DNA from: an uncultured Planctomycetaceae bacterium
Lineage (GTDB): Bacteria; Planctomycetota; Planctomycetia; Planctomycetales; Planctomycetaceae
Direction: 5' to 3'
DNA length: 64,000 nucleotides
Assembly: GCA_903871805.1 (NCBI GenBank)
Contig: CAIQIE010000248.1
Span: 1-64,000, forward strand
Made by a program: the position numbers and the translations under genes. Shown here piece after piece: positions 31,318 to 41,811 of the stretch. Under the pieces are notes generated by a model. The model did no database searches and was not told the origin of the DNA. It saw only the letters and a list, made by a program, of their open reading frames with translations. How positions within the stretch are numbered: position 1 is the stretch's first letter; every line of letters starts with the position of its first letter.

Positions 31318-31496
31318 CACCCTGAAGTTCGGTTTTCACCGACTTGAAATTGGGGTTCACCGTCATTCCCGCGCAGACGGGAATCCGGCTCGCGTCACTG
31401 GTTTCCCGCCTGCGCGGGAATGACGTAACCTAAAAACAAAGATTTGACAAAGCACGAGGCTTTATTTCTCTGCACCCTGAAGTTCGGTTTTCACCG
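31303..31496. repeat. direct repeat flanking a REP-like palindrome
   Basis: CACGAGGCTTT..TTC..CACCCTGAAGTTCGGTTTTCACCG at about 31303-31341 and again at about 31453-31495; between them the inverted repeat CGTCATTCCCGCGCAGACGGGA (31361-31382) / TCCCGCCTGCGCGGGAATGACG (31404-31425). Confidence 0.85.
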
Positions 31497-31520
31497 GACC
31501 GCTGTATGGAGATTCCGGGC

Positions 31521-32285
31521 TTACTTCAAAGAGCCCTTCTTCAGAGCGTCACCGCTGACTTCAATTGCCTTTTGACCGTTGTCGCCGGCCTTTACCTTCA
31601 CAGTGTACTTGCGATTGATGTATCCGACCTTTTCGTGCCAGACGCGGAATTCATGTTCGCCGGCAGGCAGGTTTGGAATGGTGAACTTTCCGTCTTTGTC
31701 GGTGACTGCAGCATAGGGGTGATCGACGACCATCCAGTACGCAGCCATCCATGGGTGAAAGTCACAGGTGACCTTAAGAGGCAGAGTTTCTGCCGTTTTG
31801 CAGTCGATCTTCTGACCCTTACCTTCTGGTGTGTTGGGAGCGATCAGCACATTCGTCGCGGAATTCTTGAGGGGATAGGTGTGGGTATTGTGAGCTACTG
31901 CGTCACCGGAAATCACTTCCACGGTCTGGCCAGCACGAACGACCAGAGTATGTGGCACAAATACGCAACCCTTCTGGTCAAAAACGACGGTTTGCTGAGC
32001 AGGTGTCTTCAGGTCCGGATGAATACTTTTGGGTGCCTTTGCGAGGTACACAAACACGTTTGCAAGTCCCTTGTTATCGGGATTGATTACAAGATCGTCT
32101 TTATACGTGTCTACCGTTGCACAGACTTCCTTGTCCTTAATGGCGGCATCTTTCTTGTGCAGCAGTTCCGCGGCAGGGGCGGTACCGGAGACAATCACCT
32201 GGCCTGTGACAGTTCCCCAGTCTTCGGCAACTGCGGGAGCAAGCGACAGGACTGAAAGCACCGCTGACAGCAGGATCTTTTTCAT
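31521..32285 (-). CDS. secreted cupredoxin-like (plastocyanin/methylamine-utilisation-like) protein
   Basis: Signal peptide; VEVISGDAVAHNTHTY...LPLKVTCDFHPWMAAYWMV supplies possible type-1 Cu ligands; C-terminal PNLPAGEHEFRVWHEKVGY domain. Confidence 0.7.
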   Translation of the reverse strand: MKKILLSAVLSVLSLAPAVAEDWGTVTGQVIVSGTAPAAELLHKKDAAIKDKEVCATVDTYKDDLVINPDNKGLANVFVYLAKAPKSIHPDLKTPAQQTVVFDQKGCVFVPHTLVVRAGQTVEVISGDAVAHNTHTYPLKNSATNVLIAPNTPEGKGQKIDCKTAETLPLKVTCDFHPWMAAYWMVVDHPYAAVTDKDGKFTIPNLPAGEHEFRVWHEKVGYINRKYTVKVKAGDNGQKAIEVSGDALKKGSLK

Positions 32286-32763
32286 GGAGCGTTCTTTCTA
32301 AATGAAAATCAGCCTGAAGATGATGGGAACGAATTGTTCCCGGCCATGGCTGATTCAATAAAAAAGCAGAGAGTCATACAAACGGCACACAAGATGACTT
32401 AACCCTGTCTGATCCGGGGCGTCTGATACCCGAATGCTGCGGGGACAAAGCCCTGTGACTGTCCATTTCTGTGGTGATTCAACCGTATGGTTCGAGCATG
32501 GGCAACACGTTTCCTGGATTTTATGGCGCTGTCTTTGGGAAGTCGAACAGGAGTTTCCTGAAGCCCGTGTTCCGGCGGGCGATTTTTCAGTGTTGGGACT
32601 GAATTTTCGCCTGGAATGCAGAGATTCCCCATCTTTCGAAACCGGCAGGCCGACATCGTTCAATTACACCTGTAACAGGTTTTCCGATTTGGCAGTCTGC
32701 TGGCAACCTGAGAAATTTGTCCAGGCGATGGCTGAGTCCGTGGAGTCGGGAGCACGGAAGGAA

Positions 32764-33156
32764 TCAGTAAAACTGGCCCCGAGCTGTTGGTTCAAAAGCG
32801 TTGGGATAGTGGGTGATTTCGGGAGCCGAATCGGGGTCCTTCCAGAGGATCGAGATGATATCCAGCCTGCAGGGTTGCTCCAGTCGTCTGTTTTGCTTCA
32901 GCCAAACCAGTGCGGCTCGCGACATGCGATCCTGGCGATTGCGATTCACTGCTTCGAATGGCAAACCATCCGTATCGGAGGAGCGCGTCTTGACCTCTAC
33001 AAAGATCGTGGTTTTTCCGGATTCAGCGATGATGTCGATTTCACCAAAGCTGTTGCGATGCTGCCTTGCGAGGATGCGATATCCCTTTTCCTGCAGAAAT
33101 TTAACAGCCGCTTTTTCGCCCTGCAGTCCAAGTTTGTTGCCGGTCTGGTTGCTCAT
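32764..33156 (-). CDS. YraN/UPF0102 family endonuclease-like protein
   Basis: GLQGEKAAVKFLQEKGYRILARQHRNSFGEIDIIAESGKTTIFVEVKTRSSD. Confidence 0.92.
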   Translation of the reverse strand: MSNQTGNKLGLQGEKAAVKFLQEKGYRILARQHRNSFGEIDIIAESGKTTIFVEVKTRSSDTDGLPFEAVNRNRQDRMSRAALVWLKQNRRLEQPCRLDIISILWKDPDSAPEITHYPNAFEPTARGQFY

Positions 33157-33171
33157 GGAACAGTGTGCCTG

Positions 33172-34626
33172 TCAGCTGAGAATATCTTTAAGCACCATTC
33201 CATGGACATCTGTAAGCCGCATATCACGTCCTCCGAAGCGGTATGTCAGTCGCTCGTGATCCATTCCCATCAGATGCAGCATCGTGGCATGCATGTCGTG
33301 AATTTCTGCTTTATTCACGACGGCTTTGTAGCCAAACTCGTCTGTTTCACCATAGATGGTGCCTCCACGAATTCCGGCACCGGCCATCCACATGGAAAAG
33401 CCAAATGGGTTGTGGTCCCGGCCATCAGAGCCCTGGGCAAAAGGTGTTCTTCCGAATTCTCCGGACCATACAACGAGAGTTCGATTCATCAGACCCCGCT
33501 GCTTCAGATCTGTCAGCAATGCGGAAATCGGTTTATCAACGGACCGTGCGTTCTTTGTATGGCCATTCACAAGATCGGAATGCTGATCCCAGCGATCCCC
33601 ATTGCCGGCGGGGCAGGTCAGTTCGATAAATCGCACGCCTCGTTCGACAAGGCGACGGGCCAGCAGGCATTCGCGTGCAAATGTCTGCGTGTTCGGGAAT
33701 TCGTCGAACAGACCGTACATCTCCTGAGTCTCGCGCGTTTCGTCGCTGAGAGTCATGAGTTCGGGCACAGCCAGTTGCATGCGGGCTGCCAGTTCGTAAT
33801 TTCGGATGGCGGATTCTACCTGGTCGTCGTGTCCATAGCGATCACCGGATTCCAGATCGAGGGTGCGAATGAGGTCCAGTTTTCTTCGCTGAGTTGCAGC
33901 GGATTTTTCGCGGGGCAGGATGTCTGCGACGGGCGAGTTTCCGAGCCCGAAGACGCTTCCCTGGTAACTGGCAGGAAGAAATCCACTTCCAAAGTTATCA
34001 AGGCCGCCCGGGGGAATCAGACCTCCATTCAGAATGACAAAGTGGGGCAGATCGACACATTCTGAACCAAGGCCGTATCCAAACCAGGCACCCATCGAGG
34101 GTCGGCCCTGAAAGCCGGAACCTGTGTGCAGAAAGTAGTTGGCATTGGTATGTTCCGGAAACGCGGAAGTCATTGACCGGATCACAGCCATGTCGTCCAC
34201 GTGCCGAGCTATCTCCGGGAACAGATCACTGACCGGAATACCACTTTGCCCATAGTTCTTAAACTTCCACGGGCTGGCCAGCGAGTTTCCGATGTTATTG
34301 AACTGAGTGGGTTCAATTTTCGACGGAAAGGGCTTTCCGTTCTGTTTGTCCAGGGCAGGTTTGGGATCAAAGGAATCCACCTGAGAGACGCCGCCATCCA
34401 TGTAAAGAAAGATGACGCTGAGTGCTTTCGGCGGGAAGTGGGTAGGTTTGACGCTTCCGGTTTCTGTGGTGACTGGCGCAGATCCGGCGGCGGTCTCTTC
34501 GGCCTGAAGTGACTGGGCCAGCATATGACTGGCGGCAACCGCTCCAAAACCGCAGGCTGCAGATTTCAGCAGTTCACGGCGACTTCCGGACAGTTGCCGA
34601 TAACGACCGCAATGAGACTTTGCCAT
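33172..34626 (-). CDS. DUF1501 family protein (Tat-type signal)
   Basis: SRRELLKSAACGFGAVAASHMLA; FLYMDGGVSQVDSFDPKP; VVWSGEFGRTPFAQGSDGRDHNPFGFSMWMAGAGIRGGTIYGETDEFGYKAV. Confidence 0.93.
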   Translation of the reverse strand: MAKSHCGRYRQLSGSRRELLKSAACGFGAVAASHMLAQSLQAEETAAGSAPVTTETGSVKPTHFPPKALSVIFLYMDGGVSQVDSFDPKPALDKQNGKPFPSKIEPTQFNNIGNSLASPWKFKNYGQSGIPVSDLFPEIARHVDDMAVIRSMTSAFPEHTNANYFLHTGSGFQGRPSMGAWFGYGLGSECVDLPHFVILNGGLIPPGGLDNFGSGFLPASYQGSVFGLGNSPVADILPREKSAATQRRKLDLIRTLDLESGDRYGHDDQVESAIRNYELAARMQLAVPELMTLSDETRETQEMYGLFDEFPNTQTFARECLLARRLVERGVRFIELTCPAGNGDRWDQHSDLVNGHTKNARSVDKPISALLTDLKQRGLMNRTLVVWSGEFGRTPFAQGSDGRDHNPFGFSMWMAGAGIRGGTIYGETDEFGYKAVVNKAEIHDMHATMLHLMGMDHERLTYRFGGRDMRLTDVHGMVLKDILS

Positions 34627-34814
34627 GGGCACGTTCCGTTTCCCGGTGAGACTATTTTTGCAGCCTCGTACTTTTTTACCTGGTCCGTTGAAGTCACTGC
34701 CAGGATTCTCACCTGCCGGTCGTCCCGTGGCAACTGTGAAGAGGCAATTCCGCCACGTATGCGGCAATTCTGGCAGAAACATTCACAAAAACAGTCGAGT
34801 GATTCGGACCTGTT

Positions 34815-36923
34815 TCAGAACGGTGGTCGCTCAAATTCATTGGGTTCTTCCGTCGCCGGGCGAGAAATTGTGGCAGGGACGGTGGATCGCGGCGTAAAAC
34901 CGCCAGCGGCCGGCGGGCCCGATTGTCCGCCGGATCCATTGGAGGATTCGTCCTTTGAAATATGCTCCTCGGGAAGTGGCTGCCCGGGTTCTTCCTGCAT
35001 TTCATACAGGAATCGTGACGGCACAGACTCTCTGCGTTTGCCCCACTTCATTCTCGCTTTGGCCCTGGTCAGCGTCAGGTGATCCATCGCGCGAGTGATG
35101 CCGACATAGGCCAGTCGTCTTTCTTCTGCGATTGCTTTCTCTGTGTCTTCGTCAATACTGCGTTTATGCGGCAGAAATCCTTCCTCCATTCCCACAAGGT
35201 AAACGCGGGGAAATTCCAGCCCTTTGGCCGAGTGCAGTGTCATCAGTCGCACACAGTCATTTCCGTTTTTGTCGTCCTTTTCGGAGACTTCATCCCGATC
35301 CAGCAGTGCCATGGATTCAAGAAATCCACTCAGAGAGGCATTGGCGTTCTTCTCTACATACAGTCCGATGGAGTTAATAAACTCTTCCAGAATATTTCGC
35401 CGCGCTTCCTGTTGTGCTTCTTCCTTGTACTGTTTGGAAATCTCCGACTCATAATTGATTTCCTGCATCAGTCTGCGAGACAACTCTGCCAACTGTCGGG
35501 GGTTCTGCTGCATGTCGTCTGCATACCGCTTCAGCAGCCCCTGAAATCCATGCAGAGCTGTTAAGGCCTTTGCGGGGATCATACCGGCTGTTGCGGCTTC
35601 TGGCACCATTTCCCAGAAACTGATGCCCTTCTTGACCGCGTTCTGAATGACCTTTTCTGTTGTGGTCTCTCCGATGCCCCGCGTTGGCGTATTGATGATT
35701 CGCAGCAGGCTGACTTCGTCTTTTGGACTGTCGATCGCCTTCAGATAGGCCATCAGGTCTCTGATTTCACGACGATCAAAGAATGACTGGCCGCCCACCA
35801 GTTGATAGGGAATCTTCAGTCTGCGAAGTTCCTGTTCAAACAGGCGAGGCTGTTCATTGGTGCGGAAGAGAATGGCTACCTGTTTTGGCTTAACGCCCAG
35901 CTCCTGAATCAGGTACGCAATTTCCTGAACGACGTTTTCCGCTTCAGAGGCTTCATCGTCAAACACCTGCAGTCGGACCCCTGAAACTGATTTTTTATGC
36001 GCGATCAGTGTCTTGTTGTGCCGCTCGCGATTGTGTTTTACAAGGCGATTCGCGCAGGCCAGAATGTCCGTTGTGCAGCGATAGTTGTTTTCAAGACGAA
36101 CCGTTCGAGTCCCGGGAAAGTGGTCGCCAAACCGAATAATGTGTTCGACCTCGGCCCCCCGCCATCCATAAATCGACTGATCGTCGTCCCCCACGACACA
36201 GAGATTTTTATGCGGCAGTACCAGGGACTGAATCAGGCGAAACTGAACACCATTTGTATCCTGGTATTCGTCAATCTGAACGTGGTCATATCGGGCCTGA
36301 TTCTTCTGAAGGATTGAGGGATGATCCTGAAATAACCTGACCGTCAGCAGCAACAGGTCGTCAAAGTCCACAGCTCCACTGGCCCGAAGTTGTTTCTGAT
36401 ACTTCTTGTAGGCCATCGCTGCAAGAAAGTCGAAGTCTGTTTCCGTATGACTGCTGGCTTCGAAGTCCTGGATCCCCTGCATCTTCCAGCGGCTGATACG
36501 ATTTACCAGATCTCCTGGTTTCATGGCACCGTCACCCAGCCGGATGTCACGCAATGCCGTTCGCGCTGCCGACTCCTGGTCTCCTCGATCATAAATTGCA
36601 AATTTTTTGGGGTAACCAAGGGCGTCAATATCATCCCTGAGAACGCGCACACACCAGGCGTGAAATGTGGAAACTTCCGGTCGCAGCTTGAATTGCCGTC
36701 CAATCAGCGACAGCGCCCGTTCCCGCATTTCCCGAGCCGCTTTGTTGGTGAATGTTACCGACAGAATTCGATCCGGACGAATCCCGTGGGCGATCAGATT
36801 CGCCATTCGGTACGTAATCACCCGCGTCTTGCCGGTACCGGCCCCGGCGAGCACCAGCAGCGGTCCGGACAAAATCGTGACAGCGTCTCGCTGAGGAGGA
36901 TTGAGTCCTGAAAGGTTGATCAT
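34815..36923 (-). CDS. UvrD/Rep/PcrA family ATP-dependent DNA helicase
   Basis: LNPPQRDAVTILSGPLLVLAGAGTGKTRVITYRMANLI; VDEYQDTNGVQ-type motif; VGDDDQSIYGWRGAE; MTLHSAKGLEFPRVYLVGMEEG. Confidence 0.95.
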   Translation of the reverse strand: MINLSGLNPPQRDAVTILSGPLLVLAGAGTGKTRVITYRMANLIAHGIRPDRILSVTFTNKAAREMRERALSLIGRQFKLRPEVSTFHAWCVRVLRDDIDALGYPKKFAIYDRGDQESAARTALRDIRLGDGAMKPGDLVNRISRWKMQGIQDFEASSHTETDFDFLAAMAYKKYQKQLRASGAVDFDDLLLLTVRLFQDHPSILQKNQARYDHVQIDEYQDTNGVQFRLIQSLVLPHKNLCVVGDDDQSIYGWRGAEVEHIIRFGDHFPGTRTVRLENNYRCTTDILACANRLVKHNRERHNKTLIAHKKSVSGVRLQVFDDEASEAENVVQEIAYLIQELGVKPKQVAILFRTNEQPRLFEQELRRLKIPYQLVGGQSFFDRREIRDLMAYLKAIDSPKDEVSLLRIINTPTRGIGETTTEKVIQNAVKKGISFWEMVPEAATAGMIPAKALTALHGFQGLLKRYADDMQQNPRQLAELSRRLMQEINYESEISKQYKEEAQQEARRNILEEFINSIGLYVEKNANASLSGFLESMALLDRDEVSEKDDKNGNDCVRLMTLHSAKGLEFPRVYLVGMEEGFLPHKRSIDEDTEKAIAEERRLAYVGITRAMDHLTLTRAKARMKWGKRRESVPSRFLYEMQEEPGQPLPEEHISKDESSNGSGGQSGPPAAGGFTPRSTVPATISRPATEEPNEFERPPF

Positions 36924-37218
36924 CGTTTCTGCATACGGGAAAAACTGTCAGGAAATTTCAGTTACATCGAATTTCGACACGGAAGCGCACGAACAAAAAC
37001 ATCGTTGCCCTGCTAATCAGGCGAACGGCCGCTGCTGCCAGCTGTTTTGGGCGGGAAACTGATCCTGCCAATCCTGAAACACAACTACAAACCCCGCAAT
37101 TTGCAGGACGCTGAGACTTTTGCAAAACACAGCAAGGTCCTGCGTCTTTACATGGTACAAGACCAGACCATGGTCGGAAGGTTCATGTTTTTGTGTAAGA
37201 AGGATATCGTCAAATGCG

Positions 37219-38562
37219 TCAGGACAATTCCGGCATCGGAATCGTTTTTTCCAGCAAATACTGGGGACGGCCACTTAGATCGTTCAGTTTTGTCGATTCC
37301 GGCTCAATTCCCAGATGTCGATAAAGGGCCGCAAGGACTTCACTGAAGTGTACCGGACGTTCCGCAATCTCCGCCCCAAGACGATCTGTGGCTCCAATCA
37401 CCTGACCAGTTCGGAATCCACCACCCGCCAGAAGACCTCCGCCCACCTGCGGCCAATGATCGCGTCCGGCGTCCGGGTTGATCCGCGGTGTTCTTCCGAA
37501 TTCACCCCAGGCGATCACCGCGACATCCCGGTCCATCCCTCGCTGATGCAGGTCTTCAATCAAGGCGGAAAGTCCCTGATCGAACTGTGGCAAATGAGTG
37601 TTTTTCATGCCATTGAAGTTGTCGCTGTGGAAGTCCCATCGACCGAAATTCAGTGTCACGACGCGACAGCCAGCTTCGACCAGTCGGCGGGCCATCAGAA
37701 AATGCTCAAGGTTGCGAGGTGCACCGTCGCCAAAACGGGTTGCATCGCCCTTCCCATATCGTTCGCGAACAGATTCTGGTTCTCCGGAAATGTCCAATGC
37801 TTCGACCAGTCTGCTGCTGGTCAGAATATTGAAGGCCTGCTGTGACAGCGAATCCATGCCCTCAAGAGTTCCCGTACGATCCATGTCGCGGCGAAGCCGA
37901 TCCACACTTGCCAGAAGACTGCGACGCTCGTTGAGCCGATCACCGGTGATGCCCTGCAGTTTCATGTCATCGCTGGCCGGGCCCGAAGGGCGAAATGCCG
38001 CATGGGCTACACCGAGGAATCCTGGCAGCCCGGGTGAACCGTAGGGCGGATGTCCAGCATCTGGCGACAGCCCCACAAATGAAGGCACTGCCGCATTTAC
38101 CGCCCCAAGTCGCTCCGATGCAACCGATCCCATCGATGGCCAGCCACCGGCAGGCTGGTTACGCTTTGAGCGTCCCGTGTAACAGATGAAGGAATCGTGA
38201 TCACCATCCGGAGATCCATAAACGCTGCGGAGTGGAATGCACTTGTCCATGATGGCCGCCATGCGCGGCATGTGTTCACAAATCTCGATTCCCGGTACGG
38301 CTGTGGCAATCGGGCGAAATTCACCGCGAATCTCGGACGGTGCTTCCATTTTCAGGTCGTACATGTCCTGATGCCCTGGAGCACCACACATGTAGATCAT
38401 AATTACTGCTTTGTGCGAATTCTGAATCCCGGCGATCTGTTCTGCACGAAGAAGATCCGGCAGCGTCAGGCCACCCAGCGCCAGCGTGCCCAGCCGCAGG
38501 GAGTCTCTTCGAGTCATTCCGTCACAAAACACACTGCGCCCGTGTCCCGGAACTGACAACAT
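37219..38562 (-). CDS. DUF1501 family protein
   Basis: MTRRDSLRLGTLALGGLTLPDLLRA; AVIMIYMCGAPGHQDMYDLK; VIAWGEFGRTPRINPDAGRDHWPQVGGGLLAGGGFRTGQVIGATDRLG. Confidence 0.93.
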   Translation of the reverse strand: MLSVPGHGRSVFCDGMTRRDSLRLGTLALGGLTLPDLLRAEQIAGIQNSHKAVIMIYMCGAPGHQDMYDLKMEAPSEIRGEFRPIATAVPGIEICEHMPRMAAIMDKCIPLRSVYGSPDGDHDSFICYTGRSKRNQPAGGWPSMGSVASERLGAVNAAVPSFVGLSPDAGHPPYGSPGLPGFLGVAHAAFRPSGPASDDMKLQGITGDRLNERRSLLASVDRLRRDMDRTGTLEGMDSLSQQAFNILTSSRLVEALDISGEPESVRERYGKGDATRFGDGAPRNLEHFLMARRLVEAGCRVVTLNFGRWDFHSDNFNGMKNTHLPQFDQGLSALIEDLHQRGMDRDVAVIAWGEFGRTPRINPDAGRDHWPQVGGGLLAGGGFRTGQVIGATDRLGAEIAERPVHFSEVLAALYRHLGIEPESTKLNDLSGRPQYLLEKTIPMPELS

Positions 38563-38790
38563 GGTCGATCTCTTTCTGAAACGGTGACAAGTACAACCGC
38601 TCAGCCATGGTCAGGTCTGATGCAGACCCAATCGGCTGACGAAGTTTCTCAGCATCTTTTCGGAAAAGGTTACCAGACGGCAGGCTTTCCAGGAAACATT
38701 TCTCCCAGGAAATCACTTGGTTCAGGTGAGATCTGCGGGATGTGCGAGGTGTTCCCCGCGACTGCATGCCGGATACAGCCGTGCCGATTA

Positions 38791-41700
38791 TTACGTGTGT
38801 TTTCCCTTGTCCGGAGCAAATCCACGCCGCATGGTGTTCTCTGAGACGTTAACGGGGATGACGAACTGCTGCAGATAATCCGGGCCACCGGCTTTGCTTC
38901 CAATGCCGGACATGCGGAATCCACCAAAAGGCTGACGATTCACCAGTGCCCCGGTGATCTCTCGATTCAGGTAGAGATTTCCGACGTGAAATTCCGTTCG
39001 GGATCGCTTCAGGGTCACCGGGCTGCGACTGTAGACTCCGCCTGTCAGTGCATAACGGGTTCCGTTGGCTACTGAAAAGGCATCGTCCAGTGTCCGCACG
39101 CGAATGACCGCCAGAACCGGTCCAAAGATCTCTTTCTGTGCCAGCGGCGAAGTCGGTTCGACGTTGGTGAAAATATGAGGTCCGACAAATGCTCCCTGCT
39201 TTGCAACAGGTCCAGCAGACATCGCAAGCACAAGTTGACCTCCACCTTCCGGGTCAACCTTCCGAATGAATTCCAGAATTCTATCGCGGGCCTCGTCGTC
39301 AATGACCGGGCCAATTTTCGTTGCTGGATCGTCTGCCGGGCCAATTTTCAGACTGTTTGTGGCTGCCAGCAGTCGTTCCATAAACTGTTCGTACACAGAT
39401 TCAATGACAATGACTCGGGAACAGGCGGAACATTTTTGGCCAGCATAGCCGAAGGCGCTTCGAATGACGCCACTGACAGCTTCGTCAAGGTCCGCATCAT
39501 CGTCGATAATGATTGAGTTCTTGCCGCCCATTTCTGCGATCACACGGCGCACGTTGGTCTGATTTTTCTGCGTGTCTGCGGCAGCTCGATTGATTTCCAG
39601 GCCGACGGCTTCCGACCCTGTGAAGGCCACAAGATCAACATCCGGATGGGACACTAACACCGGCCCGATGTCTTCGCCCACTCCCGGAAGGTAATTCACG
39701 ACACCGTCAGGTACGCTGGAATTCCGGATGATCTCCATCAGTTTCGCGGCCACGACCGATGACTGCTCGGCTGGTTTCATAACGACCGTATTCCCGGTCA
39801 CCATGGCTGCGATCGTCATTCCCGTCAGAATGGCCAGCGGGAAATTCCACGGGGCGATGACAACGCAGACGCCCCGCGGCCTGAAGCTGTAGCTGTTTTC
39901 CTCTCCCGGAATATCACAGTGCCTGGGCTCGGACAGCAGTCGGATTTGATCGGCATAGTACAGACAGAAGTCGATGGCTTCTGCGACGTCCGCATCGGCG
40001 TCTATCCATGGTTTTCCGGTTTCCAGAATGATCCATGCGGCCAGTTCCATACGCCGCTCACGCATTTCGCCTGCGATCAGTTCGACGTATTCAATCCGAG
40101 TCTCTGGTGGGATGCGTGACCATGTTTCAAAGGCGCGTCGAGCTGCATCGACAGCGTCTGCAGCCTGATCGAGGCTTGCCGATGCAACTTTGCCAATGAT
40201 TTCTGAGGTCTTTGAGGGATTGCGGGAAATCAGCGTCGTTCTGCTGTCGCAGGACTTGCCGTCAATCACCAGGGGATAGGTTTCGCCCAGCTGATCACGG
40301 ACCCAGGCAATGGCTTCCTGCATCGCCGTTCGTGCCGACTCCTGAGAAAAGTCCGTACAGGGTTCGTTGGTGAATCCGGTTTGCGGCAAATCTTCAATCG
40401 GTGGTTCACTGGCGGAATGAATGGATGGCTTCATGAGCAATTTCTCGATAGCGATGTGTTCAGTGAAACTCTGGCGAAGAAAAGATTCGTTGGAGGTGTT
40501 TTCCAGGAGCCGCCGGACAAGATAGGCCATGCCCGGAATCAATTGTCCGAACGGCGTGTAGATGCGGACTCGCTGGCCTCGTTCCACCAGCATCCGGGCC
40601 TGCTCGTCACTCATGCCGTAGAGCATCTGGATTTCCATCGCTCCATCAGGAACTTTGAACTCTTCAGCCAGTGCGATGGCATGAGCAAGGCTCCGGATGT
40701 TGTGGCTGGCCAGCGCAGGTTTCAGCCACTGATGATTCTGCATCAATGTGCGACTGAGACGTTCAAAACTGTCATCCGATTGCCACTTGCGGCGGTAAAC
40801 GGGAATCGGCCAGTTTCGATATCGGGCGATGATATTCTCGTAGTCCCAGTAGGCACCCTTCACAAGGCGGATGGAAACCGGTGTTTCGCGTTTTTTTACC
40901 CATTCCAGCATCTGCTGCAGATCAGTTTCTGATGACGTCAGGTACGACTGCACAACAATTCCGAAGTGGGGATAATTGCGGAATTCGTCCTCCATCAGCA
41001 CCCGTCGAAAAATCTCAAAGGTCAGCTGACGATGATCGTTCTGCTCCATGTCAATGTGCACAAATGTGTCATTGGCCATGGCGGTACGCAGAATCGGGCG
41101 AAGTCGAGCTGCGACTCGCCGCATTGTCCCCGCAGCATCCACCGCGGCAAACTGACTGTCCAGTGCCGAGAGTTTCACGCTGACGTTGATTCGAGGTATA
41201 TGGCCTTCGTGGTCACGGTCCAGCAGAGGATCTTCCGGCCATTCGCCGGCCTGCAGCGCCATGCCCGTGATCATATCAAGGTAGGCATGCTGATATTGAT
41301 CGGCTTCTGCTTCACTGATGATGGCTTCACCAAGTGAATCCAGAGTGAACGCAAGGCGGTTGCGACGCATCTGCCGCACGGAACTTAGTACCTCGGTCAG
41401 ATTCGTGCCGGCGATGAACCTTCGGGCCATTCTTGAGGCATTCGTTCGGGCGTTGTACGCGAGTGCCCGACTTAAAATGCTGTTATTGACCGATAAATCA
41501 AGTCCCAGACGTACCGCCGGAGGCAGGTGTTCACGGACGTCTTCGAAATATTCGTCCAGATGACGCGAGATCGCGTTATGATCCTTCAGCATCGGCAAAA
41601 CGTCGATAAACCTGAACATCTGGATTCGAACGGATTCGTCACTCATCGCCCAGTTCATCAGGCGATCTTCCCACCAGCGACTGTGAAAGATCGAGGGCGT

Positions 41701-41811
41701 CTGACGCACAGAATTCTGCAGCAACTCACGCCCGATTTCCTGCGTACGCTGTTCCAGACGGTCGTCATTTGCTGCCGGAACTACCTTTGACTTTGCTGCC
41801 TTTTTGGCCAT
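38791..41811 (-). CDS. bifunctional proline dehydrogenase / L-glutamate gamma-semialdehyde dehydrogenase (PutA-type)
   Basis: PRODH barrel (RINVSVKLSALDSQF; RLVKGAYWDYENIIAR) followed by ALDH domain (VIAPWNFPLAILTGMTIAAMVTGNTVVMKPAEQSS; VAFTGSEAVGLEI; GYAGQKCSACSRVIV). Confidence 0.93.
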   Translation of the reverse strand: MAKKAAKSKVVPAANDDRLEQRTQEIGRELLQNSVRQTPSIFHSRWWEDRLMNWAMSDESVRIQMFRFIDVLPMLKDHNAISRHLDEYFEDVREHLPPAVRLGLDLSVNNSILSRALAYNARTNASRMARRFIAGTNLTEVLSSVRQMRRNRLAFTLDSLGEAIISEAEADQYQHAYLDMITGMALQAGEWPEDPLLDRDHEGHIPRINVSVKLSALDSQFAAVDAAGTMRRVAARLRPILRTAMANDTFVHIDMEQNDHRQLTFEIFRRVLMEDEFRNYPHFGIVVQSYLTSSETDLQQMLEWVKKRETPVSIRLVKGAYWDYENIIARYRNWPIPVYRRKWQSDDSFERLSRTLMQNHQWLKPALASHNIRSLAHAIALAEEFKVPDGAMEIQMLYGMSDEQARMLVERGQRVRIYTPFGQLIPGMAYLVRRLLENTSNESFLRQSFTEHIAIEKLLMKPSIHSASEPPIEDLPQTGFTNEPCTDFSQESARTAMQEAIAWVRDQLGETYPLVIDGKSCDSRTTLISRNPSKTSEIIGKVASASLDQAADAVDAARRAFETWSRIPPETRIEYVELIAGEMRERRMELAAWIILETGKPWIDADADVAEAIDFCLYYADQIRLLSEPRHCDIPGEENSYSFRPRGVCVVIAPWNFPLAILTGMTIAAMVTGNTVVMKPAEQSSVVAAKLMEIIRNSSVPDGVVNYLPGVGEDIGPVLVSHPDVDLVAFTGSEAVGLEINRAAADTQKNQTNVRRVIAEMGGKNSIIIDDDADLDEAVSGVIRSAFGYAGQKCSACSRVIVIESVYEQFMERLLAATNSLKIGPADDPATKIGPVIDDEARDRILEFIRKVDPEGGGQLVLAMSAGPVAKQGAFVGPHIFTNVEPTSPLAQKEIFGPVLAVIRVRTLDDAFSVANGTRYALTGGVYSRSPVTLKRSRTEFHVGNLYLNREITGALVNRQPFGGFRMSGIGSKAGGPDYLQQFVIPVNVSENTMRRGFAPDKGKHT

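Noticed and set aside
32434-34065. 543-aa plus-strand ORF
   Set aside because: Overlaps YraN and DUF1501 on the opposite strand, both with clear family motifs; no recognisable domain in the plus-strand frame.
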